DNA from: Pelagicoccus sp. SDUM812002
Lineage (GTDB): Bacteria; Verrucomicrobiota; Verrucomicrobiia; Opitutales; Opitutaceae
Direction of reading: 5' to 3'
Length of the DNA stretch: 64,000 nt
NCBI RefSeq assembly: GCF_031127835.1
Contig: NZ_JARXHX010000006.1
Coordinates: 186,001 to 250,000 of the forward strand
The notes beneath the pieces are model-generated. The model searched no databases. It saw only the letters and a list, made by a program, of their open reading frames with translations, and was not told the origin of the DNA. The position numbers were made by a program, and so were the translations under genes. This document shows, piece after piece, positions 8,234-16,323 of the stretch. How positions within the stretch are numbered: position 1 is the first letter of the stretch; each line of letters starts with the position of its first letter.

Positions 8234-9663
8234 TGGCACTCCGTCACGAAGCGTTCAATCACGCCGCCAAAGGATCCATTGGAAAAAAAGATCACCAGAG
8301 TCTTCCGGACTCGTTTCACGGCAAGTGCTTGCAGTGTCGCAAAAAGCTCCTCGTTGTTCTCGAAAGCCCGCGCCTCGGTTCCCGTCTTGTTCAGATCCTC
8401 CGCCAGGGAGAACGTATCCATCAATTGCACGTCTGCGCTGTTGCGACTCTTCACCGCGCCGATATAGGCTACGTCCGCCAGCTGCAAAGCGGCGATGGTC
8501 GGTGCCCGCATCATTTCGAGACGGGAGGTGTTACTACGGGGTTCAAAGCAGGCTACGATCACCGTATCCGTAAAGCGGCTACGCAAGGCAGACAAGGTGT
8601 CGCGAACGGCCGTCGCGTGATGCCCAAAGTCCTCTATCACCGTCAGCCCTTCTCGCTCCACTCGCAACTGCTGCCGCCGCTTCACACCGCGGAAACGAGC
8701 AAGAGCCGAAGGATCGAAGTGCGACACACGTGGGTTAGGCATGGCCGAAGACGAATTCTCGGAGATCAGGGCAGCCGCCAAACTGGCCATCGCTGCGTTT
8801 CGAGCATTGAACAGTCCTGACATCCCCCACTCGACCGAAGCCCAAGGGCGGCCCTGCCAGAGCAATTCGAAACGCGAGCCAAGCTCTGTCGTCTCATAAT
8901 TATCGATACGCAAATCAGCGTCGTGGGCCGTACCCACCCGATAGATCGTAGTAAAATCCAAATCGGTCAATGAAAGGGCATTTCCATCGTCTGCATTTAC
9001 CAGCACGTATCCATTTTTAGGAACAAGCCTAAGCAAATGGGAGAACGTGCGTTTCACGTCCTGCAGGTCTCGAAAAATATCGGCGTGATCAAACTCCAGA
9101 TTATTGAGAACGACGACCTTGGGCTGGTAGTGGATGAACTTGCTACGCTTATCGAAGAAAGCGCTGTCATACTCGTCACCCTCGATCACAAAGGGGCCAC
9201 CCTCGAAGCCGATCCGCCAGCCTCGTGCTGGGTCGATCGGCGCTCCGCCAATCATGTACCCGGGATCTTGGCTCGCCTGCTCCAGCAAGAAGGACGTAAT
9301 CGCGGTCGTAGTCGTCTTCCCGTGGGTGCCGGTCACCACCACATTTTCCCGTCTGCTCAGTATCAACCGGCTCAAGACATCCGGGAGCGAGGTGTATTCG
9401 ATCGATCGAGTTTCGAGGAGAAACTCCACCTCTTCATTGCCTCGAGAGTACGCATTGCCCACCACCACCAGATTCGGATCCAGCTTCTGCAAACGTTGCA
9501 CGCTGTAGCCTTGCATGATCTCGATGCCTGCATCCTCAAGCAAGGTGCTCATCGGCGGATAAATCGCTTGGTCGCAGCCGAAGACCTCGTGGCCCATCGC
9601 CCGCAAAAGCAGGGCCGCATTGCCCATCGCCGTACCCGCAATTCCCAGAAAATAGATCCGCAT
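8230..9663 (-). CDS. mpl: UDP-N-acetylmuramate:L-alanyl-gamma-D-glutamyl-meso-DAP ligase
   Basis: 477-residue Mur-ligase-family enzyme that joins recycled murein tripeptide to UDP-MurNAc in the cytoplasm. The first residues MRIYFLGIAGTAMG form the MurC/Mpl N-terminal Rossmann motif, VTGTHGKTTTT (110-120) is the ATP-binding loop, and the C-terminal domain contains VIEDFGHHATAVRDT, the Mpl/MurC substrate region. Mpl is told from MurC by the overall N-terminus and by the GGAPIDPARGWRIG and FVIEGDEYDSAFFDKRSKF segments. It indicates meso-DAP peptidoglycan and cell-wall recycling. The stop codon lies in a REP-like element; a terminator-type hairpin sits about 120 bases upstream of its start. Confidence 0.92.
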   Translation of the reverse strand: MRIYFLGIAGTAMGNAALLLRAMGHEVFGCDQAIYPPMSTLLEDAGIEIMQGYSVQRLQKLDPNLVVVGNAYSRGNEEVEFLLETRSIEYTSLPDVLSRLILSRRENVVVTGTHGKTTTTAITSFLLEQASQDPGYMIGGAPIDPARGWRIGFEGGPFVIEGDEYDSAFFDKRSKFIHYQPKVVVLNNLEFDHADIFRDLQDVKRTFSHLLRLVPKNGYVLVNADDGNALSLTDLDFTTIYRVGTAHDADLRIDNYETTELGSRFELLWQGRPWASVEWGMSGLFNARNAAMASLAAALISENSSSAMPNPRVSHFDPSALARFRGVKRRQQLRVEREGLTVIEDFGHHATAVRDTLSALRSRFTDTVIVACFEPRSNTSRLEMMRAPTIAALQLADVAYIGAVKSRNSADVQLMDTFSLAEDLNKTGTEARAFENNEELFATLQALAVKRVRKTLVIFFSNGSFGGVIERFVTECQ

Positions 9664-9706
9664 CCCCGATGTGAAAAGAGACCCTCCCCAAATGCGACGC
9701 TAAAAA

Positions 9707-9733
9707 GTAGGGCCGGCGCTCGCGCCGTGCCGC
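9707..9733. repeat. Single REP-like hairpin upstream of mpl
   Basis: The sequence GTAGGGCCGGCG, then CTCG, then CGCCGTGCC folds into a stem CGGCG/CGCCG extended by GGC/GCC with one bulged T. The GTAGG start and GC-rich palindrome resemble the REP-like units at 8176-8233, but the core differs. It lies 44 bases upstream of the mpl start codon. It may be a different REP family or chance. Confidence 0.35.
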
Positions 9734-9780
9734 GGACGACTGATCGATACTCCTTACCCCTCCCATTGCCCCCCAAAAAA

Positions 9781-9819
9781 ACCAAAAAGCCCCGAGACTA
9801 ACCAAAATCTCGGGGCTTT
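9781..9819 (-). terminator. Rho-independent terminator upstream of mpl
   Basis: AAAGCCCCGAGA (9786-9797) and TCTCGGGGCTTT (9808-9819) form a perfect 12-pair stem with a 10-base loop. On the minus strand it is followed by TTTTT GG TTTTTTT (from 9788 down to 9774). No minus-strand protein gene lies to the right for over 2 kb, so it must end a small RNA or an mpl leader. Confidence 0.75.
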
Positions 9820-9865
9820 CGTGGGAGAGAGTCGTTTAGAAGAGCAATAAGCTCATCTGCCTATA
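9781..9865 (-). ncRNA. Candidate small RNA or attenuated mpl leader
   Basis: Minus-strand sequence just before the terminator has a TATTATA -10-like box around 9868-9874, a stem GAGC/GCTC flanked by AGA/TCT, and a seven-codon frame (ATG AGC TTA TTG CTC TTC TAA) reading MSLLLF inside that stem. The strong hairpin plus T-run then follows. This could be a short RNA of about 80 bases, or a leader with peptide-coupled attenuation in front of mpl. Nothing ties it to a known RNA family. Confidence 0.3.
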
Positions 9866-9975
9866 ATAAACGGCAGGTCAGTGAGTAGCTTAACCCATTT
9901 CCTTCGGAAATTCGCAAAAAGAGTGGAGCAGCGACGACATCGGTCGGCACCAGTCCTGCTACCTTCGAAACCATC

Positions 9976-11118
9976 ATGAAGGTAACCAAGACTCGCCCCT
10001 ACCTTTGGCTCATCCCCTTGGCCACATTCGCCATCGCGCTCATCACCCCTATTTCAGCCCAGGAGGAAGGCGAGCAGGAGGATTCTATCGTAATCACGAT
10101 ACCCGGAGGACAAATCGAGGAACAGCCTCAAGAATCCGCCAACACAGCTCCCCAACCGGAGACCAGCGGTCGCATTAGCAGAAGCATCCAAAAAGCGATC
10201 CCCGACACAGGAAGCCCCGCTCTCGATTCCTCGGTTCGCACTTTCACCCGCGCTGTCGGGAACCTCGTTGAGGGCACGATACGCAGTTTGCCGCAGATCA
10301 CCATTGCCATTTTTGCTCTGATTTTCACCGCGATCGTAGCCTCGATCGTGCAACGCGTCGCCAAAGGCGTTTTCAGGCGAATGAGACTCAGACGCTCCTT
10401 GAGCGATCTCTTCGCCCAACTGATCTACGTGGCTATCTGGTTTCTGGGCATCATGCTCGCCTGCGGGATCATCTTCCCGAGCTTCGGTCTCGCCGAGCTG
10501 GTCGGAACTGCAGGCCTCATGTCCATCGCCATCGGATTCGCATTCCGCGACATCTTCGAGAATTTCTTCGCGGGAATCCTCATCCTCTGGCGTTTCCCGT
10601 TCGAAATCGACGACTTCATAGAAATCGAATCCGAAAACATCATGGGCCGCGTCGAAGATATTTGGATACGAATGACTCTTATCCGACTCACAACCGGAGA
10701 ACTCGTGACGGTCCCCAACGCCACCGTATACAAGAGTCCAATCCGGATACTGACGAATAGGGACCTTCGTCGCATCACGGTCGAAGCGGGCGTTGCCTAC
10801 GGAGAGGACGTCGGCGAAGCTCGCGCAGTCATCCGGAAGGCGGTAGAAGCCTGCAAGTCCGTTTCCAAGCAAAAGCCGATCGACATCTTTCTCACAGGGT
10901 TCGGCTCCTCCTCCATGGACTACGACGTCACCTGGTGGACAGGAGCCAAACCCCGCCAACAACGCGAAAGCCGCGACGAAGTAGTGGAAGCCGTAAAACG
11001 AGGGCTGGACGAGGCAGGCATCGAAATCCCGTACCCATACCGCACCTTGACCTTCACCAAGAACGAACCGCTCATTTACGACAAGCTCGCTCCCGGTGGA
11101 CAAGAACAGGAAAGTTAA
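9976..11118 (+). CDS. MscS-family small-conductance mechanosensitive channel
   Basis: 380 residues. A signal peptide (about 1-28, ending ISAQ) is followed by an acidic, glutamine-rich periplasmic stretch, membrane helices at about 95-125 and 140-160, and the pore-lining third helix plus beta domain: LVGTAGLMSIAIGFAFRDI and then ENFFAGILILWRFPFEIDDF. The TTGELVTVPNATVY segment is characteristic of the cytoplasmic MscS beta domain, and the alpha-beta domain runs to about 360. Such channels open on membrane tension and release solutes in hypo-osmotic shock. It is transcribed divergently from mpl and appears monocistronic. Confidence 0.88.
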   Translation: MKVTKTRPYLWLIPLATFAIALITPISAQEEGEQEDSIVITIPGGQIEEQPQESANTAPQPETSGRISRSIQKAIPDTGSPALDSSVRTFTRAVGNLVEGTIRSLPQITIAIFALIFTAIVASIVQRVAKGVFRRMRLRRSLSDLFAQLIYVAIWFLGIMLACGIIFPSFGLAELVGTAGLMSIAIGFAFRDIFENFFAGILILWRFPFEIDDFIEIESENIMGRVEDIWIRMTLIRLTTGELVTVPNATVYKSPIRILTNRDLRRITVEAGVAYGEDVGEARAVIRKAVEACKSVSKQKPIDIFLTGFGSSSMDYDVTWWTGAKPRQQRESRDEVVEAVKRGLDEAGIEIPYPYRTLTFTKNEPLIYDKLAPGGQEQES

Positions 11119-11228
11119 GCCCGGCCTCGCGACTTCAAAAGCAAATGCGAATCGCACTCCCTCCATGCAAATCGCAGCGATCAGCCGGGGGCTAAAAACA
11201 CTAACATAAAGCCAATAACACGTCCTCT

Positions 11229-11969
11229 ATGGTGGCAGAAATTGCATTTATCTCCTCCCTCGCAATCGTTCACATCTTTGCTGGTAAACTCCGATTCCTG
11301 GACGGAGTCCCTCGCAGCCGCTGGCTTTCGATCGCAGGTGGCGTTTCGGTGGCCTACGTTTTTCTGCACATATTCCCCGAACTCGACGAAGCTCAAGCTC
11401 ATTCCGAAGAGGACGAGCTAGCTGTACTCAAATACGTCGAGCACCACATCTACCTGATCGCCCTGCTAGGGTTAGTGGTATTCTATGGCATCGAAGCAGG
11501 CGTGTCGCGAATTCACGACAAAACCGTCGATCCCAATTCCCAAGGTCCGGAAAGCGAGAGCCCAAACCAGGGGATATTCTGGCTGCACATGGCGTCATTC
11601 AGCCTTTACAACGCCCTCGTCGGCTACCTACTCGCCGCCGGCCGAGAACGAGAAGCAGTCGGCCTGCTCACCTACTATATCGCCATGGCTCTCCATTTCA
11701 TCGTAAACGATTTCGGTCTCCGCGAACGCCACCGACGAACCTACGACCGAATCGGTCGATGGGTACTAGCCGCAGCGGCGATCGCCGGCTGGTTAATCGG
11801 CATGGTCGCCGAGCTGGGAGAGTCCGCAGTGCACATGTTCTTCGCCTTTCTCGCCGGCGGAATTGTCCTTAACGTGATGAAGGAGGAGCTACCGGAGAAA
11901 CGGAAGAGTCGCTTCTCCGCCTTTGGATTGGGAGCGGCGGCTTACGCAGTGTTGCTGCTATTCCTTTAG
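11229..11969 (+). CDS. ZIP-like multi-pass membrane protein
   Basis: 246 residues with about seven predicted membrane segments starting right at the N-terminus. FLHIFPELDEA near residue 40, ALHFIVNDFGLRERH near 158 and AGGIVLNVMKEELPE near 210 resemble the histidine- and glutamate-bearing helices of ZIP divalent-metal transporters (HxxPE and ELLPE motifs), although the canonical HNxxEG is changed to HFIVND. A histidine- and acid-containing loop (EAQAHSEEDE) follows the second helix. Metal transport is plausible, not shown. It follows the MscS gene by 110 bases on the same strand. Confidence 0.6.
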   Translation: MVAEIAFISSLAIVHIFAGKLRFLDGVPRSRWLSIAGGVSVAYVFLHIFPELDEAQAHSEEDELAVLKYVEHHIYLIALLGLVVFYGIEAGVSRIHDKTVDPNSQGPESESPNQGIFWLHMASFSLYNALVGYLLAAGREREAVGLLTYYIAMALHFIVNDFGLRERHRRTYDRIGRWVLAAAAIAGWLIGMVAELGESAVHMFFAFLAGGIVLNVMKEELPEKRKSRFSAFGLGAAAYAVLLLFL

Positions 11970-11985
11970 TCGGCGAGATCGGCCA

Positions 11986-12214
11986 CTAGCTAGCTGACAT
12001 AGGATCCAGGTCAATGATCTGCAGCACGTCCTTCGGCAAAATCACTTCTGCCTCCACCGCCTTCAGCTCCCGCATCAGCCCGCTACATTCGGCTTAATAC
12101 GGCGTCGGCCCACGCATTTCGATCTTCCCGCCATCCGAGTCCCCGCCTTGCGAGCGAACGACTCCGAAAAACCTGCCGCACCAAATGCCGAAACGGCGGA
12201 TACTGAAATTGCTC
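11986..12214 (-). pseudogene. Decayed duplicate of the priA 3' end
   Basis: The stretch repeats the end of priA (16324-16650) in the same orientation, with two internal deletions. The last 30 codons still read LMRELKAVEAEVILPKDVLQ and then IIDLDPMSAS followed by a stop; 25 of 30 residues match the true PriA tail. Further upstream GEQFQYPPFRHLVRQVFRS is also recognisable. Nucleotide similarity in aligned parts is high but clearly diverged, so the event is old. It lacks the helicase domains and cannot be functional. It marks one edge of the segment 12215-16323. Confidence 0.85.
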
Positions 12215-12233
12215 CCCCTGCCCCCCCCCATTC

Positions 12234-13684
12234 CTATTCGCCAAACCGCGGCCCCTCCACCTCAATCCGTTCCGGCACCGCCTCCCCCCGCATGAACGCC
12301 CTAATTGCATCCCCAATCGCCGCATCCTGCATGTACACATTATTATGCCCCCCGTTCTCCACCACCACATGATTCAGATCCGAAAAACCCGCTAACGCCT
12401 CCCGGGTGCTCTCAGGATACGTCCGTCCGTCAAGCGTTCCGGAAAACGCCAAAGTCGGCACATCCGTCACAACCGACTCCCAAAACCCTTCCCCCAGCAC
12501 CTCCAAGCCGAACGTCCCTCGCAAGTGCGGCATCGGAAAATTCAACAGGTCCCCCAGCAACGCACCCGCACCCTGATTCTCAACCAAGGCTAGGCGCGCC
12601 TCCGAGCTCCCTGATGTCACATCCATCGCCTCCGGCATTCCTCGCATCGCAGCGAGTGCCATCTTGATATACTGCAGCACCAAAGGTGCAACCTGACTAA
12701 AATCCCCCGCATCCGCCATCACGTAGAGCCAAGGCAGGTGCTTCGACGTCCGCGGATCCGCGATCATCGACGACGCCAGCATCTGCATCTCGAACTTGCC
12801 AAACACGACCAACTGGCTCCCACCTTCGAGCGACGCCACCTCCCATTCAACGGGTTCCCTTTCGAGCCGCGAATGCACGCGCCGCATCAGCCCCTTCAAG
12901 TCCGGAACCACCTCTGTGATCGCGGGATCCGCGTCGATCGCCGCCTGCAATCGCTCGAAATACCCATCCGTCCGAGCGGGAAATCTCACGGTATCCTCTA
13001 ATCCTTCCACTGCTGCGATCACCACTTTGTGAATACGCCCTTTCATCTCCTTCAAAGTTGCCAACGCTAGGTGACTTCCATAACTGATCCCCCACAAACT
13101 CACCTCGTCCACGCCCCACGCCTCACACAGCGCCTCGATATCACGCGCGCTCTCCCGCGTCGTGTAACCGGCCAAGTCTACGCCTTCGGCCTTCCAATAG
13201 TCCGCGCAATCCGCCGCCATCACTCGCATTCCGGCAACCATCTCATCGAGCTCGATCGCCTTGTCCATCGGCAATCGCCAGTCCGACTCGCAAACTGTTA
13301 TTGCGTTCGACCACCCCGTTCCGCGCTGATCGAGTGCTATCACGTCCCCAAACTCCCGCATCGCCATAAAAAGCGGAAACCGCCAAACCCGCGCCGTCTC
13401 AACGCCCGATCCCCCAGGACCACCGGCCAAGTAGACGATCGGTGGCCCCGGCCGCTCCCCCCTCGCCGGAAACCGCACATAACTAATCCCAATCAACCGA
13501 CTCTCCGGATTCGCCCGATTCTCCGGCACCTGTAACGTACCCTTGAAGCCTCCACCGATTCGCCACTCTTCGAGACAAACGTATACGGTTCCTCCACCAG
13601 CGCGTTATCCACTTCCCCCGCCGTCACACCTACCCAAAACAAAAGCGCCGCAACGCTATTCCAAAATGCGAATTTTCTCTTCAT
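12234..13684 (-). pseudogene. Alpha/beta hydrolase (prolyl aminopeptidase-like) with an N-terminal frameshift
   Basis: The long frame 12234-13529 encodes the hydrolase core: YLAGGPGGSG (oxyanion region), ALDQRGTGWS, the nucleophile motif WGISYGSHLAL, FSGTLDGRTYP with the acid, and VENGGHNN with the histidine. This is the TAP/proline iminopeptidase type. Its N-terminus (signal peptide in MKRKFAFWNSVAALLF, then EEPYTFVSKSGESVEA) lies in another frame, 13684 to about 13550. One base appears lost near 13540-13550; restoring it would give SKSGESVEA-x-KGTLQVPENRANPES. The 431-residue part could only start at a GTG (13529) without signal. Either a real mutation or a sequencing error. Confidence 0.7.
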
Positions 13685-13836
13685 AAGATATTATACCGGT
13701 TCCTCGCCGATCGTCCGACGACTTCCTTCACTCAACAAAATCTATTCTCCTCGAAAAGCGCCCTTCGACGTACGACCCCTTTCATTCGGTCAACGGTAGT
13801 GCGCCACCAACACCGTTCCGCTATACTCGCCGCACC

Positions 13837-15531
13837 ATGATCCTTCGCATCGCGCTCATCTTCACCTGCCTCATCCCTGACCTCTTCGCGCAACAAACGG
13901 ATTCACCAGCATTCTTTTGGCAGCTAGACGAAGCGGCAGTATTCGAAAGCCCAAGCGAATCGCCCCCTAGCTCTCTCGAAGCCACAGACCTAACCGCGCC
14001 CATCCACGCTATCGACCCCCAAGGCAAATTACTCTGGCTCGCCTCCGACATAGTCCTCCCTCAAGCCAACCGCACCCTGGTCCTTCGCATCGGAGGCATG
14101 GCCTCGATCGAGGTGTACTGGAACGATAACTACATCGGAAAAAATGGCCAGCCCGCCGCGTCTGCGCCCGAAGAAACACCGGGCCTGATCGACGCCACGT
14201 TCATCATCCCCGCTACCCTCACGCTCCAAGGCTCTAACCGCCTCGCCATCCGCCTGTCCTCTCATCACAACAAATTCCAAGCCTCCGCGCCGCTTCACTA
14301 CATCACGATCGCATCTCCCGACGCCTCCTACACCAATCTATTCACCCGCTACGGAACCGCCCTCATGAGCATGGGCGCCTTCATCCTCGCCAGCGTCTAT
14401 TTCGGCGTCCTCGCAATCGATCGGCGAAAAAATCCCTTCGCCCTCTACATCGCCCTCATGGCTCTCTTCGCCTGCATCCAGCTCCTGAGCGAAGTGTCGC
14501 GCGCCTTCTACCACTACCCCTATCCATGGCACTTTTGGCGACTCCTCGCCATTCTCATCGGCGCTTCTGGATTTTCGCTCGCCCTCTGTGCCTACATCAA
14601 CCGTCGCTTCCTTCCCAATCGCTTCTTACTAACCCTCGCCATCGCCTCCACCCTCGTCGCCATCTCATGGATACTAATCCCCGGCTACGACGGAAAAACC
14701 CTCTTCGCCCTATTCTTCCCCGCCCTCACCGCACTTATCTGCGTGGTCCTTTCCAAAACTAAACAACTCCCCGTCAAATTTGCAGTCGCCGCCACACTTT
14801 CTGTTTTTGTCATCCTCACCCTACCCCTCAATAGCCGCTTTCTAGACCAGCATTTCTTTCTCGTATCGGGCTTCCTGATACTTCTCGCCTTCATTGACCA
14901 AGCCTACGAAAAGAAACGCATCGCCGCCGCCCACGAAGAAGCGACGTCAAAAGCGGACCAACTCGAGCTGGAACTACTCAAACGAAGCATCGCTCCCCAC
15001 GCTCTCATGAACACCCTCAACGCTCTCGCAGAATGGGTCGAATCCGAGCCGCAAACCGCCGTCAAAATGATCGAAGCGCTAGCCGGCGAGTTCCGCATGC
15101 TGTCCCACATGGCAAGCCAACCCCTCGTCCCCTTGGCCGACGAAGTCGCCCTTTGTCGCCACTACATCTCGATCATGTCCTACCGCACCGACAAGACCTT
15201 CTCCGTAGAAGGACAGGCTCTCCTTCCCAATACCCAAGTCCCTCCAGGCATTATTCACACCCTCATCGAAAACGCCTTTACCCACAACCATTACGCCTCC
15301 CACGGTGTATTCAAAATCTCACAATCCAAAACCGACCACGAAACACGCCTCACCCTAGAGTGCCCCGCCCCCTCGTCCCTTCGACCAAACTCGGGCTCAG
15401 GAGGACAAGGCCTCGCCTACATCCGCAAACGGCTCGCTTCCACCTTCGGCGACTCCGCTTCGCTGCATACGGAAGTCGCCGCCACCGGGGCTTGGAGCTC
15501 CAGCATCGTGATTCCAATACGTGCCTCATGA
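13837..15531 (+). CDS. LytS-type sensor histidine kinase with 7TMR-DISM-like input
   Basis: 564 residues. Signal peptide (1-19, ending LFAQ); a periplasmic beta-rich domain (about 25-165) with jelly-roll-like RIGGMASIEVYWNDNYIGK; about seven membrane helices (170-360); a coiled linker; then a His_kinase domain with LKRSIAPHALMNTLNALAEW, the counterpart of NPHFLFNTLN in LytS/YehU kinases, the N-box GIIHTLIENAFTHN and a G-box GSGGQGLAYIRKRL. It phosphorylates a LytTR regulator in known systems; the next gene is exactly that, overlapping by ATGA. Both lie inside the segment bracketed by the two priA 3' ends. Confidence 0.85.
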   Translation: MILRIALIFTCLIPDLFAQQTDSPAFFWQLDEAAVFESPSESPPSSLEATDLTAPIHAIDPQGKLLWLASDIVLPQANRTLVLRIGGMASIEVYWNDNYIGKNGQPAASAPEETPGLIDATFIIPATLTLQGSNRLAIRLSSHHNKFQASAPLHYITIASPDASYTNLFTRYGTALMSMGAFILASVYFGVLAIDRRKNPFALYIALMALFACIQLLSEVSRAFYHYPYPWHFWRLLAILIGASGFSLALCAYINRRFLPNRFLLTLAIASTLVAISWILIPGYDGKTLFALFFPALTALICVVLSKTKQLPVKFAVAATLSVFVILTLPLNSRFLDQHFFLVSGFLILLAFIDQAYEKKRIAAAHEEATSKADQLELELLKRSIAPHALMNTLNALAEWVESEPQTAVKMIEALAGEFRMLSHMASQPLVPLADEVALCRHYISIMSYRTDKTFSVEGQALLPNTQVPPGIIHTLIENAFTHNHYASHGVFKISQSKTDHETRLTLECPAPSSLRPNSGSGGQGLAYIRKRLASTFGDSASLHTEVAATGAWSSSIVIPIRAS

Positions 15532-16226
15532 ACGTCCTAATCGTGGAAGACGAACTCCCCGCCGCCAGACGTCTCCGCCGTCTCGTTGCCGCTCAACTTT
15601 ACCTCGACGAATCGCAGATCGCCCTCGCCGAAACACTCGAACAAGCCCAAGCCCAACTAGAGTCCAGCCGCATCGACCTCCTATTCCTCGACCTCGATCT
15701 CGCCGGCCAAAACGGCTTTCAACTCCTCCGCTCTCACTCCCCGGACCGAGTCCCCACCATCGTCGTCTCCGCCAACACCGATCGCGCGATCGAGGCCTTC
15801 GACCAAGACGTCATCGACTTCATCCCCAAACCCGTAGTCCCCGAACGACTCGCTCGCGCCCTTGATCGTACCAAACATTCGGATACCGAAGAAAAGCGAA
15901 TCACCATCGTCTCCATCGGCAAAATTGACATCGTCCCCACCAAAACCATCACCCACATCTCCGGAGCGGAGGACTACGCCGAAATCCACACCAGCGAAGG
16001 GCAACGACTCCTCCACCACGAACGACTCAACCAACTCGAAAGCACGCTTCCCAAAACCTTCCTCCGTATCCACCGATCCCATATCGTAAACCTAAACTTC
16101 GTCCGACGCCTCGCCTCCAACGCCAACGGAAACCCACTCCTCGAACTTACAACCGGCCAAACCCTCCCCATCAGTCGCCGCCGCGCCAGCAACGTCCGCT
16201 CCGCCCTCGCCAATCACAAAACGTAG
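15528..16226 (+). CDS. LytTR-family response regulator
   Basis: 232 residues, start fixed by the ATGA overlap with the kinase gene. Receiver domain 1-115: acidic pocket in LIVEDE, phosphoacceptor in DLLFLDLDLAG (about Asp46), Thr/Ser switch in IVVSANTD and the lysine in FIPKPV. The LytTR DNA-binding domain fills about 130-228, with ISGAEDYAEIHTSEGQRLL and the typical FLRIHRSHIVNLNFVRR. It is the cognate partner of the upstream kinase by operon structure. Targets unknown; LytTR proteins usually bind pairs of short repeats upstream of cell-envelope or signalling genes. Confidence 0.88.
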   Translation: MNVLIVEDELPAARRLRRLVAAQLYLDESQIALAETLEQAQAQLESSRIDLLFLDLDLAGQNGFQLLRSHSPDRVPTIVVSANTDRAIEAFDQDVIDFIPKPVVPERLARALDRTKHSDTEEKRITIVSIGKIDIVPTKTITHISGAEDYAEIHTSEGQRLLHHERLNQLESTLPKTFLRIHRSHIVNLNFVRRLASNANGNPLLELTTGQTLPISRRRASNVRSALANHKT

Positions 16227-16323
16227 TTTCCCCTCCAACCGCTACCAAGCGCCTCCCCAAGCTCGGCCATCAGCTGCACTTCAAAATAGGTTTGCGTCCA
16301 TCAGCCGTGAAAAAACGCCTCCC

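Noticed and set aside
10054-11166. 370-codon minus-strand frame, very acidic
   Set aside because: Antisense to the MscS gene, low-complexity translation with no recognisable domain.
15033-15527. N-terminal extension of the LytTR regulator frame
   Set aside because: Overlaps the kinase coding sequence in another frame and is Arg/Pro-rich; the ATG at 15528 gives a standard receiver start.
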